From Onchidella celtica (Eukaryota > Mollusca > Gastropoda > Systellommatophora > Onchidiidae), in contig OZ007580.1 of assembly GCA_963931925.1 (NCBI GenBank), positions 3,734,908-3,798,907 of the forward strand: a stretch of DNA of 64,000 nucleotides, written 5' to 3'. The notes under the pieces are model-generated. The model worked only from the letters and a program-made list of their open reading frames with translations. It ran no database searches and had not been told where the DNA came from. Made by a program: the position numbers and the translations under genes. Each line of letters starts with the position of its first letter. Positions within the stretch are counted from its first letter, which is position 1. This document shows positions 1 to 9,615 of the stretch, one piece after another.

Positions 1-1530
1 AATTTTATGGACCCACAATATGTCCTCTTGGGATGTGCGTGTGAACTACTCATATTCAGCAAGCGATATTATCAAAATATCGATACAACTCGATTACATC
101 TTGACCCCCCTATTAAACTCAGCTCATGACAAAGTTTGAAAGAGAAGGCAAATAAACTCAACAACTCCAGTGGGGGGTCTCAAGTCGTTGCTTTTTACTT
201 TTCAATGGACTCGGCTCGGGTTCAAGTCTGTTGCCATTAAATTGTAAAACATTTTTTTAAGCCCATGTGGTCGTCTGGTGCACTGAAAACCCAGTGAAGG
301 GGGGGGGGGGGGGGGCGGGGGACAATATTTACATCACAGTCGTTCAGCGGGAGGGAGGGGGGGTGAGAGGAAAAGACCAGAAGCAGAAGCAGATTGTTGA
401 TTTAATATCTGTTGCATTTGCTGGGAGTGATTTTTTTTTTCCTTGTGTTTTTCGCACTGGGGACGAATATCGATCTTCACATATAATATAGAATCGATAC
501 CACAGACATTTAGATTCCTTCACGGGACAGTAGAAGACGACATAATTATTATCAAGCAAGTCAAAACTCATACAGTAGAACGTTGAAGTCTGCAGAAAAG
601 GAAGCGTATACATGGTTACAAAATGATATTATATTCAAATCTCGTGCCAAAAATACTGATATCAAGAAGTACAAAACGAAAAAAAACACGTCTACGGGAC
701 CATTGGTCGACAGCAAAGATCCCATTGGCGTCGAGCAAATGAGGAAGGAAATAACGCAGAAAGATTCAGTGGTTACGTTACTGTGAAGTTAGTCTCGAAA
801 TTTTCGAGTACCGCAGTCTGCTGGTAGTCGATTACAGCTCAGAAATCAAATAAAGCGATATTCCATTAAGCAAACAGCTTAGCCGGGTTTTTTGTTGTTT
901 TGTTTGCCTTTTACATTTTTCATTTTGGCAAAATTTCCAAAGATTTCAGGGAGATAATATTTTTCCATCAATGGAAAGCGGGCGGGGTGAGAAATGCGTT
1001 TTTCATTTCATTTTAAAAACAAAATATGCGTGCATTTTCATCCTGAATTGATTCTTTTTTTTTTTTTTTCAAGGAAGCCAAGGAAAAGTACGTTACTTCA
1101 CGTAAGACTCAGAATATCCTTATGTGCACGCAACATGTGCACATGCACACACACACACATACCTGGCCGGACACACAGCTTTAGTCAGATATCTGCGCGA
1201 TTGCTATCAGTTTACGCTATCCTTTCTGCAAAAGTTATCTCGTAAAAACATTTTTACACACACCAGAGACACATCACACGGAATCATTTCTTATTATTTG
1301 TTTCTAAGTTCTTTGCGTGCAAACGGCTCCGGGCCACAGACTTACTCTGGTCTATCACTCCGACACCAGGAGATGACTTGAAGGCACATTGTATTCTTCG
1401 TTCAAAACAGCACAGAATACCATGACGTCAGAGATGGCCACCACCAAGTTACAGCTTGGCTTTTCTGGCATAAACACGATTGACATTTTGATGTTGACCC
1501 GATTGTCAGACGGGACCAAGTGACAGCTAA

Positions 1531-1580
1531 CTGTAAGACCCTGTAAGACACTGTAAGATACTGTAAGACACTGTAAGACA
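1531..1580. repeat. 10-bp tandem repeat, five units
   Basis: Five consecutive units of CTGTAAGACA, with single-base variants in units 1 and 3, lie in exact 10-bp register. It is a short minisatellite with no sign of function. Confidence 0.85.
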
Positions 1581-1724
1581 CTCCAAGCCAGAGGGTGAAG
1601 TCACTATGGCCACGCAAGATATTTTGTTGTTTTAACAGGCTAGCAATAGGTGATGTTTATTTGGCTGTAGTTGTAAGGTTCTTTGGTGGGTTTTAAGAAC
1701 AAATGGGCTATCCCAGTTCCACCT

Positions 1725-1890
1725 CCACCAAAAAGGAAAATATTTATTTTTAAAAAACAGAAAATCTGTGGGGTCACAGCAAAGCTTGAAGCGAAGTCAA
1801 AATCTGGCAAAAAAGAAAAAGTTGTATGAAGCAAAGCCTCACGCAAGATATAATATGTATACAGAAACGATGCAATAAAAGGCAAAGGAA
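1725..1890. repeat. Dispersed repeat, copy 1 (second copy near 5159-5365)
   Basis: This segment shares a GTGGGGTC..CAGC..GCTT block followed by an AAGTCAAAA..GGCAAAAAAG block and a GTTGTATGAAGCAAAGCCTC block with 5159-5365. In the second copy the last part lies in inverted orientation, so the two copies differ by an internal inversion. The family was not identified. The rearrangement suggests an inverted-repeat (foldback) element. Confidence 0.5.
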
Positions 1891-2387
1891 AAGCAGTTTT
1901 GAGAAAACGGAGGTTATAGATTTTAGTCTCTTGGCAAATGCCTAGATCTCGTTTATTTTCTGATGGTCATACTCAGCGCTGATAACCACGGACTGAAACT
2001 TCTCACACAGATAGTACAATGCCAACTTTTGACGTGAAATCTGAAATTTCGCCAAATGCAGGAAGCCCCACTTGTCATTTAATCCGACCATTTTTCACCT
2101 GTGCTGAAGATCTGGAGAATTCGATAGATAACTTGAAGTATAACATCTAAATGTCTAAAACCTCAAAGACTCAAAATTTTTAATCTAATCAGAAAACAAG
2201 ATTAGGACCTTCACAGTAACGATACCGTGTCTTCAGATCTGAGTTTTCTATCTCGCAATCAAAGAGCTTGTTGGGGGTGTTTTATCCAGCTCACTAATTT
2301 CGACGGTAAAATTCATGGGATGTGAAGCTATTCCATCTCCACACACGAAGACAGTATCAGATCAAGTCTGGGGATATAAACCACTAG

Positions 2388-2591
2388 CAAATCTGCCTGA
2401 GCAGTGTCACCGTGACATACATCAGCAACACTTCCGGTGCACACTGCACCTGCCCAGACAGGACCACCATAGACATGAGTTGTTTGAGGAACCATGCGAA
2501 GCAAGATTGTGTATTGGAGATTGTGAGGGATATTCTGAAAGCCAACTTAAGGACGGGAGAAAGGAGTGTGGGGATTGATCAAATCGAATGA
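2388..2591 (+). CDS. Exon-like open stretch, hypothetical (possible terminal exon)
   Basis: Function not recognised. An open frame of 67 codons begins just after an AG (2386-2387) that could be a splice acceptor and ends at TGA 2589-2591. Its translation is unusually protein-like for the region. It is cysteine-bearing (CLSS, then HCTCPDR, MSCLRN, QDCVLE) and is followed by a charged, helix-prone tail (EIVRDILKANLRTGERS) with no low-complexity sequence. The polypyrimidine tract before the acceptor is weak, and no AATAAA is obvious just downstream. It could be the last exon of a small secreted cysteine-rich protein, or chance. No upstream partner exon was found. Confidence 0.25.
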   Translation, partial: QICLSSVTVTYISNTSGAHCTCPDRTTIDMSCLRNHAKQDCVLEIVRDILKANLRTGERSVGIDQIE

Positions 2592-3112
2592 CGATCATTT
2601 TTATTATACAAAAAGTGGACTGTGTGCATGAAACTAAAATATTTCTGTGGGCATTTCAAGCTAGGAGGAGGGAGGGGTGATAGAACCCAGAGTAACGCTG
2701 AAAAGCTGCAGGATGTACTGACGGATATAGCGCCATGATAATGTCTTAGATGCCATTTCTACATTGTTGAATTAGTTTACACTTGAGGGCAACTTTGTTG
2801 TGGGTGTCCCGTGTGTGTTCGATGTAGAGATGAGCCTGACTTCGGCCTCTGCAGACATAACAGCTGGGTTGATGGTTTATTCTCCTGTCCCTTGACTACC
2901 AGCTCAGCTTAGATTGTTGGTAAATCCTCAAACTTCTCAACCTCCAGAATGGGTAAATCTTCAGACCTCCTGACCTGTGGTTAGTAAACCTTAAACCCTC
3001 CCACTCCAGGGATAATCTCGTGTTTAGCTCTTTATTTTAGGAGGTTTCGCTGCCTTTGGCATGTGCCCCTCATTTTTCTGGTTTTTATTTTTCTTGTTGT
3101 GGTAGGGATAAG

Positions 3113-3368
3113 TTGTTGTTGTTGTTGTTGTTGTTTTTATATTATATAATTTTGGACCGGCATCGGCCTTGTTCGGCCTGCTATTCTCGATTTCCAACGT
3201 GCACCCGGGCCCTCTGAGTTTTTCGTCCTTATACAAGATGACTAGGTGCTCGACCCTACCTATCATCGGATCAGTGACAGGAATTTTTTTTCCCCCGAAG
3301 AAAATTCCAACATACCTGCACCGATCGGGGACCGAACCCGATAGTTTCGGCATTAGAGAGGTTGTCGA
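3113..3368 (-). mobile_element. tRNA-derived SINE, head-truncated copy
   Basis: Read on the minus strand, the segment begins in the anticodon-arm part of a tRNA-like head (CCTCTCTAATGCCGAA). It then has a B-box-like GGGTTCGGTCC and GATCGGTGCAGGTATGTTGG, then a body with CACTGATCCGATG, and ends in an (AAC)n tail at 3113-3136. The head, the GGTGCAGG(C/T)ATGT(G/T)GG junction and the TGATCC(A/G)ATG block align with the element starting at 63834, so the two are one SINE family. The 5' part of the head is missing. Confidence 0.7.
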
Positions 3369-3830
3369 TGATTTGAACTCATCACATCTAGAATAATTTC
3401 TGGAGTTTGATCTTCATTGATAATCTTTCAACAGCCAAGGATATCCAGAAATCAGAAGCTGGACCATCTCCAGGCTGTTTGAGAAATGACAGAATTTGGT
3501 GCCTCAAAACTTGTATTAACAATGTTCATTCTCTCCATGGCCCTGTTCGGTTTTGCATCCAGCTTCCTGAATTCCTAATCTTACATCAGGGTTGGGTGAA
3601 TTTGAAACAGGAGTTTTATATCTGAATTGTTCTCCTCTAAGTGGCCACCGAAGTACCTATCTACCTATTTATCCACCTCACCAGATTTGGGGAATACTCT
3701 CTATACGGACATAACAATGCTGAAAATCTACAAATTTCTTGCCATATCAGCGGACCGAAAAATTCAAGATTAGATGGCCGCTGGATCGAAAATGTGAGAA
3801 GTGAAAGATAATAGAAATGTCCTTTCTTAA

Positions 3831-4268
3831 CAGGGACGGATTAAGGCATGGGCTTTAGGGACAACAGCCCATTGGCCTCCGCCAGCAGAGGGCCTCCACA
3901 GATTAAGTGAAATTATAAATATGAAAATTTTATTTTCAGTTTGATTTTACATTTTAAACTTCACTGATGTTTTGGGAGAAATTTCTTACCAAGAAATTAC
4001 GCAAAGCAAATGTTTATATTTTGATTTTTATTTAACCTTGACAAATAAAATTAATATTTCAAGAACTTATTTTAGTTTTGAAAATGTCACAACACTGTAT
4101 CTCTACTCCTTTTGTTGTGTTACACTTGCACCCGTTCATACGGGTCTAATTTTGACATGATGCTGTAAAAGTGATTTCAAGAATCCGAAATGTGTGCTCT
4201 TATTAAGTATTACTGGAGGCCTCACACTATCTGTAGCCCAGGGGCCTACAAATCGTTATCCGGTCCTG
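3831..4268. mobile_element. hAT-like non-autonomous DNA transposon (438 bp)
   Basis: Terminal inverted repeats CAGGGACGGATTAAG (left) and CAGGACCGGATAACG (reverse complement of the right end) bound the element. It is flanked by 8-bp sequences TTTCTTAA (3823-3830) and CTTCTTAA (4269-4276), identical at 7 of 8 bases. CAG-starting inverted repeats with an 8-bp target duplication are typical of hAT elements. There is no transposase inside; the interior is AT-rich. Terminal similarity to 62303-62706 suggests the same family. Confidence 0.75.
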
Positions 4269-4597
4269 CTTCTTAAAGGACTCTATTTCAACATTGGTGA
4301 TCGGAGACTCCGTTTTTCCGAACAGACCAGTCCTGCCTTCCTAGCATCAGATGCCACAGTCATGTTGTGTACAGTATATTCCTTCTGAACTAACGTACAT
4401 TATTTTGTTTACAGCTATGCAGGTGGCCCTGTATTTATATTCCACGGGCGTTCTTTTCTTTCCTGTTTAATGTCCTACATGTCATGAAGTTTCAGCTCTA
4501 CATGTAGAACGAGCATGAGAGGTCACCAGAGACTGCCGACAACCTGAAGGTCCCTCAGCTTCAGACAGGTTGGAATGGCCTTGTTATGAGATATTTA

Positions 4598-4721
4598 GTG
4601 GTGAAACAGAACAGGGCTGAGGGGTGGTGTGGGCAGTGTCAAGTATCCTAGTGTGCTGCATAATTTGAGGGCGGCGAGTCACCAGTCTGGCGCCTGCACC
4701 AGCTTTGGTCTGTTTCATCCC
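4598..4721. mobile_element. Palindromic MITE, PIF/Harbinger-like, deleted copy
   Basis: The right end (GGTCTGTTTCATCCC, followed by TAA) and the left end (after TTA, GTGGTGAAACAGA) match the ends of the element at 6777-6982. Only about 124 bp remain, so one arm of the palindrome is largely lost. The TWA flanks are those expected for PIF/Harbinger target duplications. Confidence 0.6.
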
Positions 4722-5158
4722 TAATGTTTATTAAGACGAGATGGGAGGTTTGGGCGACGGAGGGGGAGGGCCGGTGCTTGACACTTAGGATACGGAGCAG
4801 GGGGCCGGGCTAGGAGATAAAACGCCAACGTCTACAGCAGACTGGCAACTCCTTCCCTCTAAGAGGTCTCCGAGTTAGGAAACATCTCGAAGGTCGGGTC
4901 TTCCTGCCCGGGGAGGGTTAACTTTGCTAGGGGTTAAGGGCGCCTCTGACATTTTACAACGCCGAATGCCATCAGAAAGGTGGCTTCGGTGGGAAGAGAA
5001 TATTAAGGGATTCCTTTAGCACCAATGTCGTGTGCTCAAAGTGTGTGTGGTGTTCAATAACTGCATAATCATTATTTCAGCTTTATTTAGTATCGACTGA
5101 GATTTTGTTTTCGGCAATATTGGGCCGGTCGAGCATCACAGTCTGAACTCTAAACAAG

Positions 5159-5365
5159 ACAAAATATTGTTTAAAAAAATATACACACACAGAAAAACTG
5201 TGGGGTCGCAGCTAGGCTTAACGCCAAGTCAAAAAATTGCCGAAATATCGGTCATTTTCTGTCTTCTCTTTGCGTTTCATTCTGTCGTTTGGGCATTATA
5301 TCCGACGTGAGGCTTTGCTACATACAACTTTTTCTTTTTTGCCAATTTTTGACTCTAAACAAGAG
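5159..5365. repeat. Dispersed repeat, copy 2, with internal inversion
   Basis: It is homologous to 1725-1890. Here the block containing GAGGCTTTGCTACATACAAC lies inverted relative to the leading GTGGGGTCGCAGC block. Segments near 5226 and 5341 (GTCAAAAAATTGCC and GCCAATTTTTGAC) form an inverted pair. Confidence 0.45.
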
Positions 5366-5464
5366 GCTACTTCGAGTATTGATTTCAAGATAAATGAAAA
5401 AGTGAGTCCAAGTGCCACATTTAATTTGGGAAAAGCCGGCACATGAAAAAGCTGAAACAAAAAC

Positions 5465-5693
5465 CTGTGAATCTGGCAGGGGTGCAGTGCGTATGCACAA
5501 CTTTTTAGATCTCAACCAGTCATTGTACGTCAAGTGCCCCAGGGCGAGATTGCGAAGTGCCCAGTGCAAATGGGGTGTGCACTTCTTGCGGAAACGCACC
5601 CAGTGTATATCTCCGCGTGCATGCACTCCCTGGGACTCCCAGTCACTCATGTAGCCAGCGCCCACCAGGATGTAGTGTAGACCAGTTTTGCCC
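5465..5693 (-). CDS. Exon-like open stretch, hypothetical
   Basis: Function not recognised. On the minus strand one frame stays open for about 76 codons, with GC content clearly above its AT-rich flanks. It gives a balanced sequence rich in Trp, His and Arg (LHYILVGAGYMSDWESQG, ARGDIHWVRFRKKCTPHLHW, LALGHLTYNDWLRSKK). An AG at 5695-5694 could be the acceptor, and CAG followed by GTTTTTG below 5465 a weak donor. The composition change and lack of low complexity argue for an internal coding exon. No partner exons were seen, so a pseudogene fragment or chance frame remains possible. Confidence 0.35.
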
Positions 5694-6011
5694 CTCAAGT
5701 TTTTTATTTAGCATCGAAGGAAATTAAACCAATTAATTGGAAGTCATTAGTTCGTGTAATTACAAAATAATTGCAAATCAACGGTAAGTTAAACTGGTCT
5801 TAAAGTTACAGTTTATGGATTGTTTTTTGTTTGTTTTCGTTTTTCTTTTTATTTGTATGATCTGGAACACTCATTACGTGTACGTAAACTATCAGAAATG
5901 TCTGCCTGTACTTCAGTTTGAGAGGTCACTCTTCTGTTTGTCTGTGTTTATAATTTTAGCTTGACGTATTTTTTTTTTAACAGCGCACATTTTGTGTAAG
6001 AGTGATGGAAA

Positions 6012-6080
6012 GGGAAAGTATGTTTGTGTGTGTATGTGTGTGTGTGTGTGCGGGGGTGCACAAGTGTATATGTGTGTGTA
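6012..6080. repeat. Interrupted (TG)n microsatellite
   Basis: TG dinucleotides with TATG and CGGG interruptions. The open frames across it are artefacts of the repeat. Confidence 0.85.
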
Positions 6081-6269
6081 TGTGCGTGAATGCCTGCGGG
6101 TGTGATGTCTTTTGCGTGTGTTTTCATGTTTACTACAAAACAGCAATTTTCAATTTCATTGTTTATAAATTCGATTCTAACCGCAAACGCACCTGTTTGA
6201 TTCCAAGCCAAGGAAAGAAACAGAAGATAAATATTTACAGTTTCTGTGTGTGTGCGTAAGCGTACGTGT

Positions 6270-6355
6270 GCGTGTGTCAATGAGTACTCATGTGCGTGCG
6301 TCAATGAGTACTCATGTGCGTGCGTGCGTCAATGAGTACTCATGTGCGTGCGTGA
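6270..6355. repeat. 24-28-bp tandem repeat with a palindromic core
   Basis: Three units of GTCAATGAGTACTCATGTGC separated by variable GTGC runs. The core ATGAGTACTCAT is a perfect 12-bp palindrome, so each unit can form a small hairpin. Confidence 0.8.
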
Positions 6356-6776
6356 ATATGTGAATGGGCGAGCCTGCGTCGTCATTTGCTTTGTTTTTTT
6401 TTTTTTGGGGGGGGAGGGCCAGTTTTCCCTACAAATTCACTTTCAAATTTGTAATCTTTTTTCTTCTTCTTACGAAACAGACTAAACATAATCCCGGGCT
6501 CAGTTCGACCACCTCACGCGGGCGGGCCAGCGGGTACACGAGTGAAAAACAGAAACTTCAATCACGTTTTCAATCTAAACACTAGAGCTGTTGATGGAAC
6601 ACACAAAAATATAACCAAATAAACAGTGAAGCGTTATAACGAGGCGGGTAGGTGGGATAATTATTTATTTTTTAAACTCGAAGATGAGTTTTTATATTGT
6701 TATTGTGAGAAAGCCGAACGTAATCTGCGTCGCGTTCTGGAAAGTTGAAGGACGTGAAAGTCCAACTCAAAGTTAG

Positions 6777-6982
6777 GGATGAAACGGACCGAGATTGGTG
6801 TGGGCGCAGAGCCTTTGGCTCGCCGGCCATGAATTTTGCGTCACACTAGCACACTAGGCACTGCCCACATAGTGACCCAGCGGGATGCAGCGGGCAGTGC
6901 CTGTTGTGCTGGTGTGAAGCAAAATATACGACCGGCGCACCACCGGTCTGGCGCCTACACCAGCCTTGGTCCGTTCCACGCC
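6777..6982. mobile_element. Palindromic MITE, PIF/Harbinger-like (206 bp)
   Basis: The left end (GGATGAAACGGACCGAGATT) and the reverse complement of the right end (GGCGTGGAACGGACCAAGGC) form a long imperfect inverted repeat. The palindrome continues inward through the CGCCGGCC/GGCCGGCG-like and GGCACTGCCC/GGGCAGTGCC blocks, so nearly the whole element folds back. TTAG is present on both sides (6773-6776, 6983-6986), consistent with a TTA target duplication. A shorter relative lies at 4598-4721. No coding capacity. Confidence 0.75.
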
Positions 6983-7071
6983 TTAGTGGGGGGGGGGGGC
7001 ATTTAGAAGGGAAATGAGTGTTACAGCTGTGTTTGAGAGTGTGTTTTGTTTCTGCCTTCCATGAAAATTAA

Positions 7072-7288
7072 CACTTTGTGTGCCATGAATTTCCCCACGT
7101 TTGCCGATACAGAAAGAAAATGGTGGGAGATGAATGAAGACTAACTGTACCAATTCTATTGATAGGAAGTCGACTTTCTTTCGTCCCGAAACAAAATAAC
7201 TTAGCATTATTGTGCATCGATATGTCGGTGACTGGCACAATCGTGACCAGCCGAAGAACCGATCTATCGGCGATTGGCACACAAAGAG
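7072..7288. mobile_element. piggyBac-like MITE (217 bp)
   Basis: The element is flanked on both sides by TTAA (7068-7071 and 7289-7292). Its ends are inverted repeats, CACTTTGTGTGCCATGAA at the left and CTCTTTGTGTGCCAATCG as the reverse complement of the right. A TTAA target and a YNCTTTGNGTGCC-like terminus are the hallmarks of piggyBac elements. There is no transposase inside. Confidence 0.7.
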
Positions 7289-7292
7289 TTAA

Positions 7293-7447
7293 CCTGAACG
7301 CTCTCATTGGTTGAATGGTGACGTCACGACACTGAGTGTCACTGAGATCCACCAGTCGGCTGGTGCACGGAGGCGTCATTGAAAATCATGTCATTATGTC
7401 ACCACTCGACTAGTCGCGGATCAAAAGCGGCTAGTGCGGGCCTAAGC
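7293..7447. mobile_element. Palindromic CRE-bearing MITE, copy a
   Basis: Imperfect palindrome with GGTGACGTCACGACACTGAG in the left arm and a diverged matching arm on the right. It ends GCGGGCCTAAG. It is homologous to 11405-11584 and 50866-51034. The left arm is shorter than in the other copies and directly abuts the right TTAA of the piggyBac-like MITE, which may have inserted into it. Confidence 0.55.
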
Positions 7448-7509
7448 TCATTCAACGATAGATTTGCCAATATTAATACTGTTATAGTTATGAAAAGACA
7501 GCAATCAAA

Positions 7510-7840
7510 GGCTGTGTTTTCATGTGTACGAAAACGGAAACGGAAAGGTCAAAAATCACTAAAGTAGTGAAAAGATCGAGTATTTCCATGGGTACGGAGA
7601 TGACGTTTCCCTACGTATGAAAACATCCTTTCTATTTCACTACTTGAGGGATTTTGGACGTATCCGTTGCTGTTCATGTGTACGGAAACGGAAACGTCAA
7701 AAACCCTTAAAGTAGTGAAATACAAAGAATATTTTCATCGTCGTTTCCGTACACACGGGAACACTCTTTCTTTTTATTACGTGACGGATTTTTTACATTT
7801 CCATCGCCGTTGCCGTTTCCGTACTCATGAAAACCCAGCT
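7510..7840. mobile_element. Dimeric palindromic MITE, AGCTGGG-end family
   Basis: Two head-to-tail units of about 165 bp, each with TTCATGTGTACG(G/A)AAACGGAAAC on the left and a reverse-complementary TTTCCGT arm, bounded by GGCTGTGTTTTCATG and CATGAAAACCCAGCT. A single-unit relative is at 31836-32011 and a diverged one at 16838-16996. The long open frames are incidental. Confidence 0.65.
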
Positions 7841-8254
7841 TGAGGCTTTGGACAAAAGCTGTGATTTTCCTCTACAGCAGTTCCGATACACAACCAAGTG
7901 TTAAAACTGTGAATATTCTAGATCATAGAGCATTTCCTCCGAAAAATAAACGTAAGACATGATTATTATGCTATGTTAAAGTGCACACAGGTAGGAAGCC
8001 CACGCAAACAACACTGTATACTATTCAAGGACATTTGAAGTTCTGTAATCAATCCCTTGTGAGTTTATACCCAGCACAGGTTGATAACTTGTCATTTTTT
8101 GTCATTCTTATGTTCAGACTAGTGAGGTCTGTAGCAAATGACAGCCTCCCCCACCCCTCCCACTCTATCCCCACCCCTCCCTTTCAAATTTGCTTCCCCA
8201 GCTGCACCGCCTGGGGTGGGTGGTGGGCGCGTTTGGTAGGGCCACCTCCTGCCC

Positions 8255-8350
8255 TGTCCATTCTGTCTGATGTCCTGCCTCTTTCCTACCACAATATGAC
8301 CATTTTCGTGTTGACGTGCCTACTCCAAACTCAAACTCAAACTCCCTTCC
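8255..8350 (+). repeat. SINE-like 3' end with CAAACT-type tail, copy 1
   Basis: A block CTTTCCTACCACAATATGAC..TTTTCGTGTTGACGTGCCTA followed by CCAAACTCAAACTCAAACTC recurs at about 53585-53680 and 55855-55930. A shared body plus a short repeated tail is what a SINE or other retroposon 3' end looks like. The head was not identified. Confidence 0.5.
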
Positions 8351-8834
8351 CCTTTCACTCTGTTATTTTCCCACCCTTTCCTGTGCTGGGGACGGAAAGG
8401 ATTTGTCTTGGCAAGTTACAGCACCCGTCGCCCCTCAACCTTGAACAGAAGCGGGTGGATTAAGGCGGAAACAGTGTTATCAGATGTCAGTGTATGTCAG
8501 CGACAGAGCGTATTTCCTCCCAGCAAAGCGCAAGGGGTAAAAAGTTGAAGTTTTGAGGAACTAAATTGCTGTGCAAAAAAAAAATGTATATATTCAACAG
8601 GTAACTCAGACAGAGTTGTTGCTTCCCTCCAAACTTGTTCCTCTGACAAAACAAGGTATGAAATCAACCGGGGGAAACATCTAGTTTTTCATATAGAATT
8701 GTTTTGTCACGGTGAAACTCGACTGTTTACATTGTGTCTCTGGCCGTCTGTTTTGCATGCAAAATGACAGTATTCATCACTATCTCAGACAGATTCTCAG
8801 TCAGAAACCCTAGGACAATCCGACCACGAAGGAC

Positions 8835-8925
8835 GTAGGTCCGTTGGTTACGAGATCACGCCACATTCGGTTTGATGCAGGAAATCCCCCCCCCCACCCC
8901 CCCCCCCTACGATAAGCCTTCCAAT
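8835..8925 (+). repeat. Dispersed repeat, copy related to 22560-22650
   Basis: ACGTAGGTCCGTTGGTTACG and CGGTTTGATG(C/T)A(A/G)GAAATCC match the reverse complement of about 22560-22650. The family was not identified. An internal C tract (8887-8909) interrupts this copy. Confidence 0.45.
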
Positions 8926-9054
8926 GCAAAGGAAAGCCTATACAAATCTACGTAGGATTGACGTAAGAATGCTGGCTGGCAAAAGGTTGGTTGCTATTTT
9001 TGGGGGGTAAAAAGTTTCTTTAAAATGCCGGCGGATACAAGTGAAACTTACAAA

Positions 9055-9311
9055 CAGTGTTTCTCAACTTTTTTTGCCCCAGGGACTCTTAAATTAAAGA
9101 AAAAATGCGTTTCATCATGATCGGACAAAGTTAGTATACAGTATCTAGATAACCATTAAAGTCATGCATTTGTTAAGCAACTTCCAACACGACGTTTGCA
9201 AACAACAGTTTATCACTACAGTTACATTAAAATACACTATGAGATTAAGATTTTTATGAAAAATCGTTACGCCCCATTCTGAAATCCCACGTCCCACCCG
9301 GAGAAACACTG
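9055..9311. mobile_element. hAT-like MITE (257 bp)
   Basis: Ends are CAGTGTTTCTCAAC (left) and CAGTGTTTCTCCGG (reverse complement of right), a terminus common in hAT MITEs. The interior is AT-rich and non-coding. The flanking 8-mers CTTACAAA and CTTTAGAC match only partly, so the insertion is old or the duplication has decayed. Confidence 0.65.
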
Positions 9312-9359
9312 CTTTAGACAGTGTCTAGCCGGGCTATCACAAGGCACTAGGACTGCTAT

Positions 9360-9615
9360 CCACCAAGAGGAAGCTGAAGTGGTATGGACATTATAACTAG
9401 GGCCTGTGGCCTCTCCCAGACCATCTTTCAGAGAACAATTCGGGGGAAGAAGGGAATTGGAAAATAAAAGGAGAAAATAAATGGATGGACAACATCACTT
9501 TAGGGGACTGGAAGGAGCTTTTTCCCACATCCAGACATTGGCACACAGCCATGACAGACGGAGAATAATTGTGGTGCGATGTTCCATCATGCAGTGCCCC
9601 TGCAAGACTGGGCTT
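9360..9615 (+). pseudogene. Remnant of a LINE ORF2 C-terminus
   Basis: In the plus frames the segment encodes, with frame changes and stops, KRKLKWYGH then SQTIFQRTIRGKKGIGK-like, KWMDNI and LAHSHDRRRIIVVRCS. This is the order of the C-terminal tail seen in many non-LTR retrotransposon ORF2 proteins (KWxGH, a basic G-rich linker, RWxDNI, and an RxxWRxIV-like end). There is an in-frame stop right after KWYGHYN and at least two frame changes. No reverse transcriptase core is preserved upstream, so it is a 5'-truncated, old copy. Confidence 0.55.

Larger units (their letters stand above)
1..2387. other. Intergenic stretch without a recognisable gene
   Basis: No open frame here looks like a protein family member. 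The stretch contains a G homopolymer tract (299-320), T-rich runs, a short CA tract near 1147 and the 10-bp tandem repeat and dispersed repeat listed separately. Short open frames overlap each other on both strands and show no domain or splice support. Confidence 0.6.
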
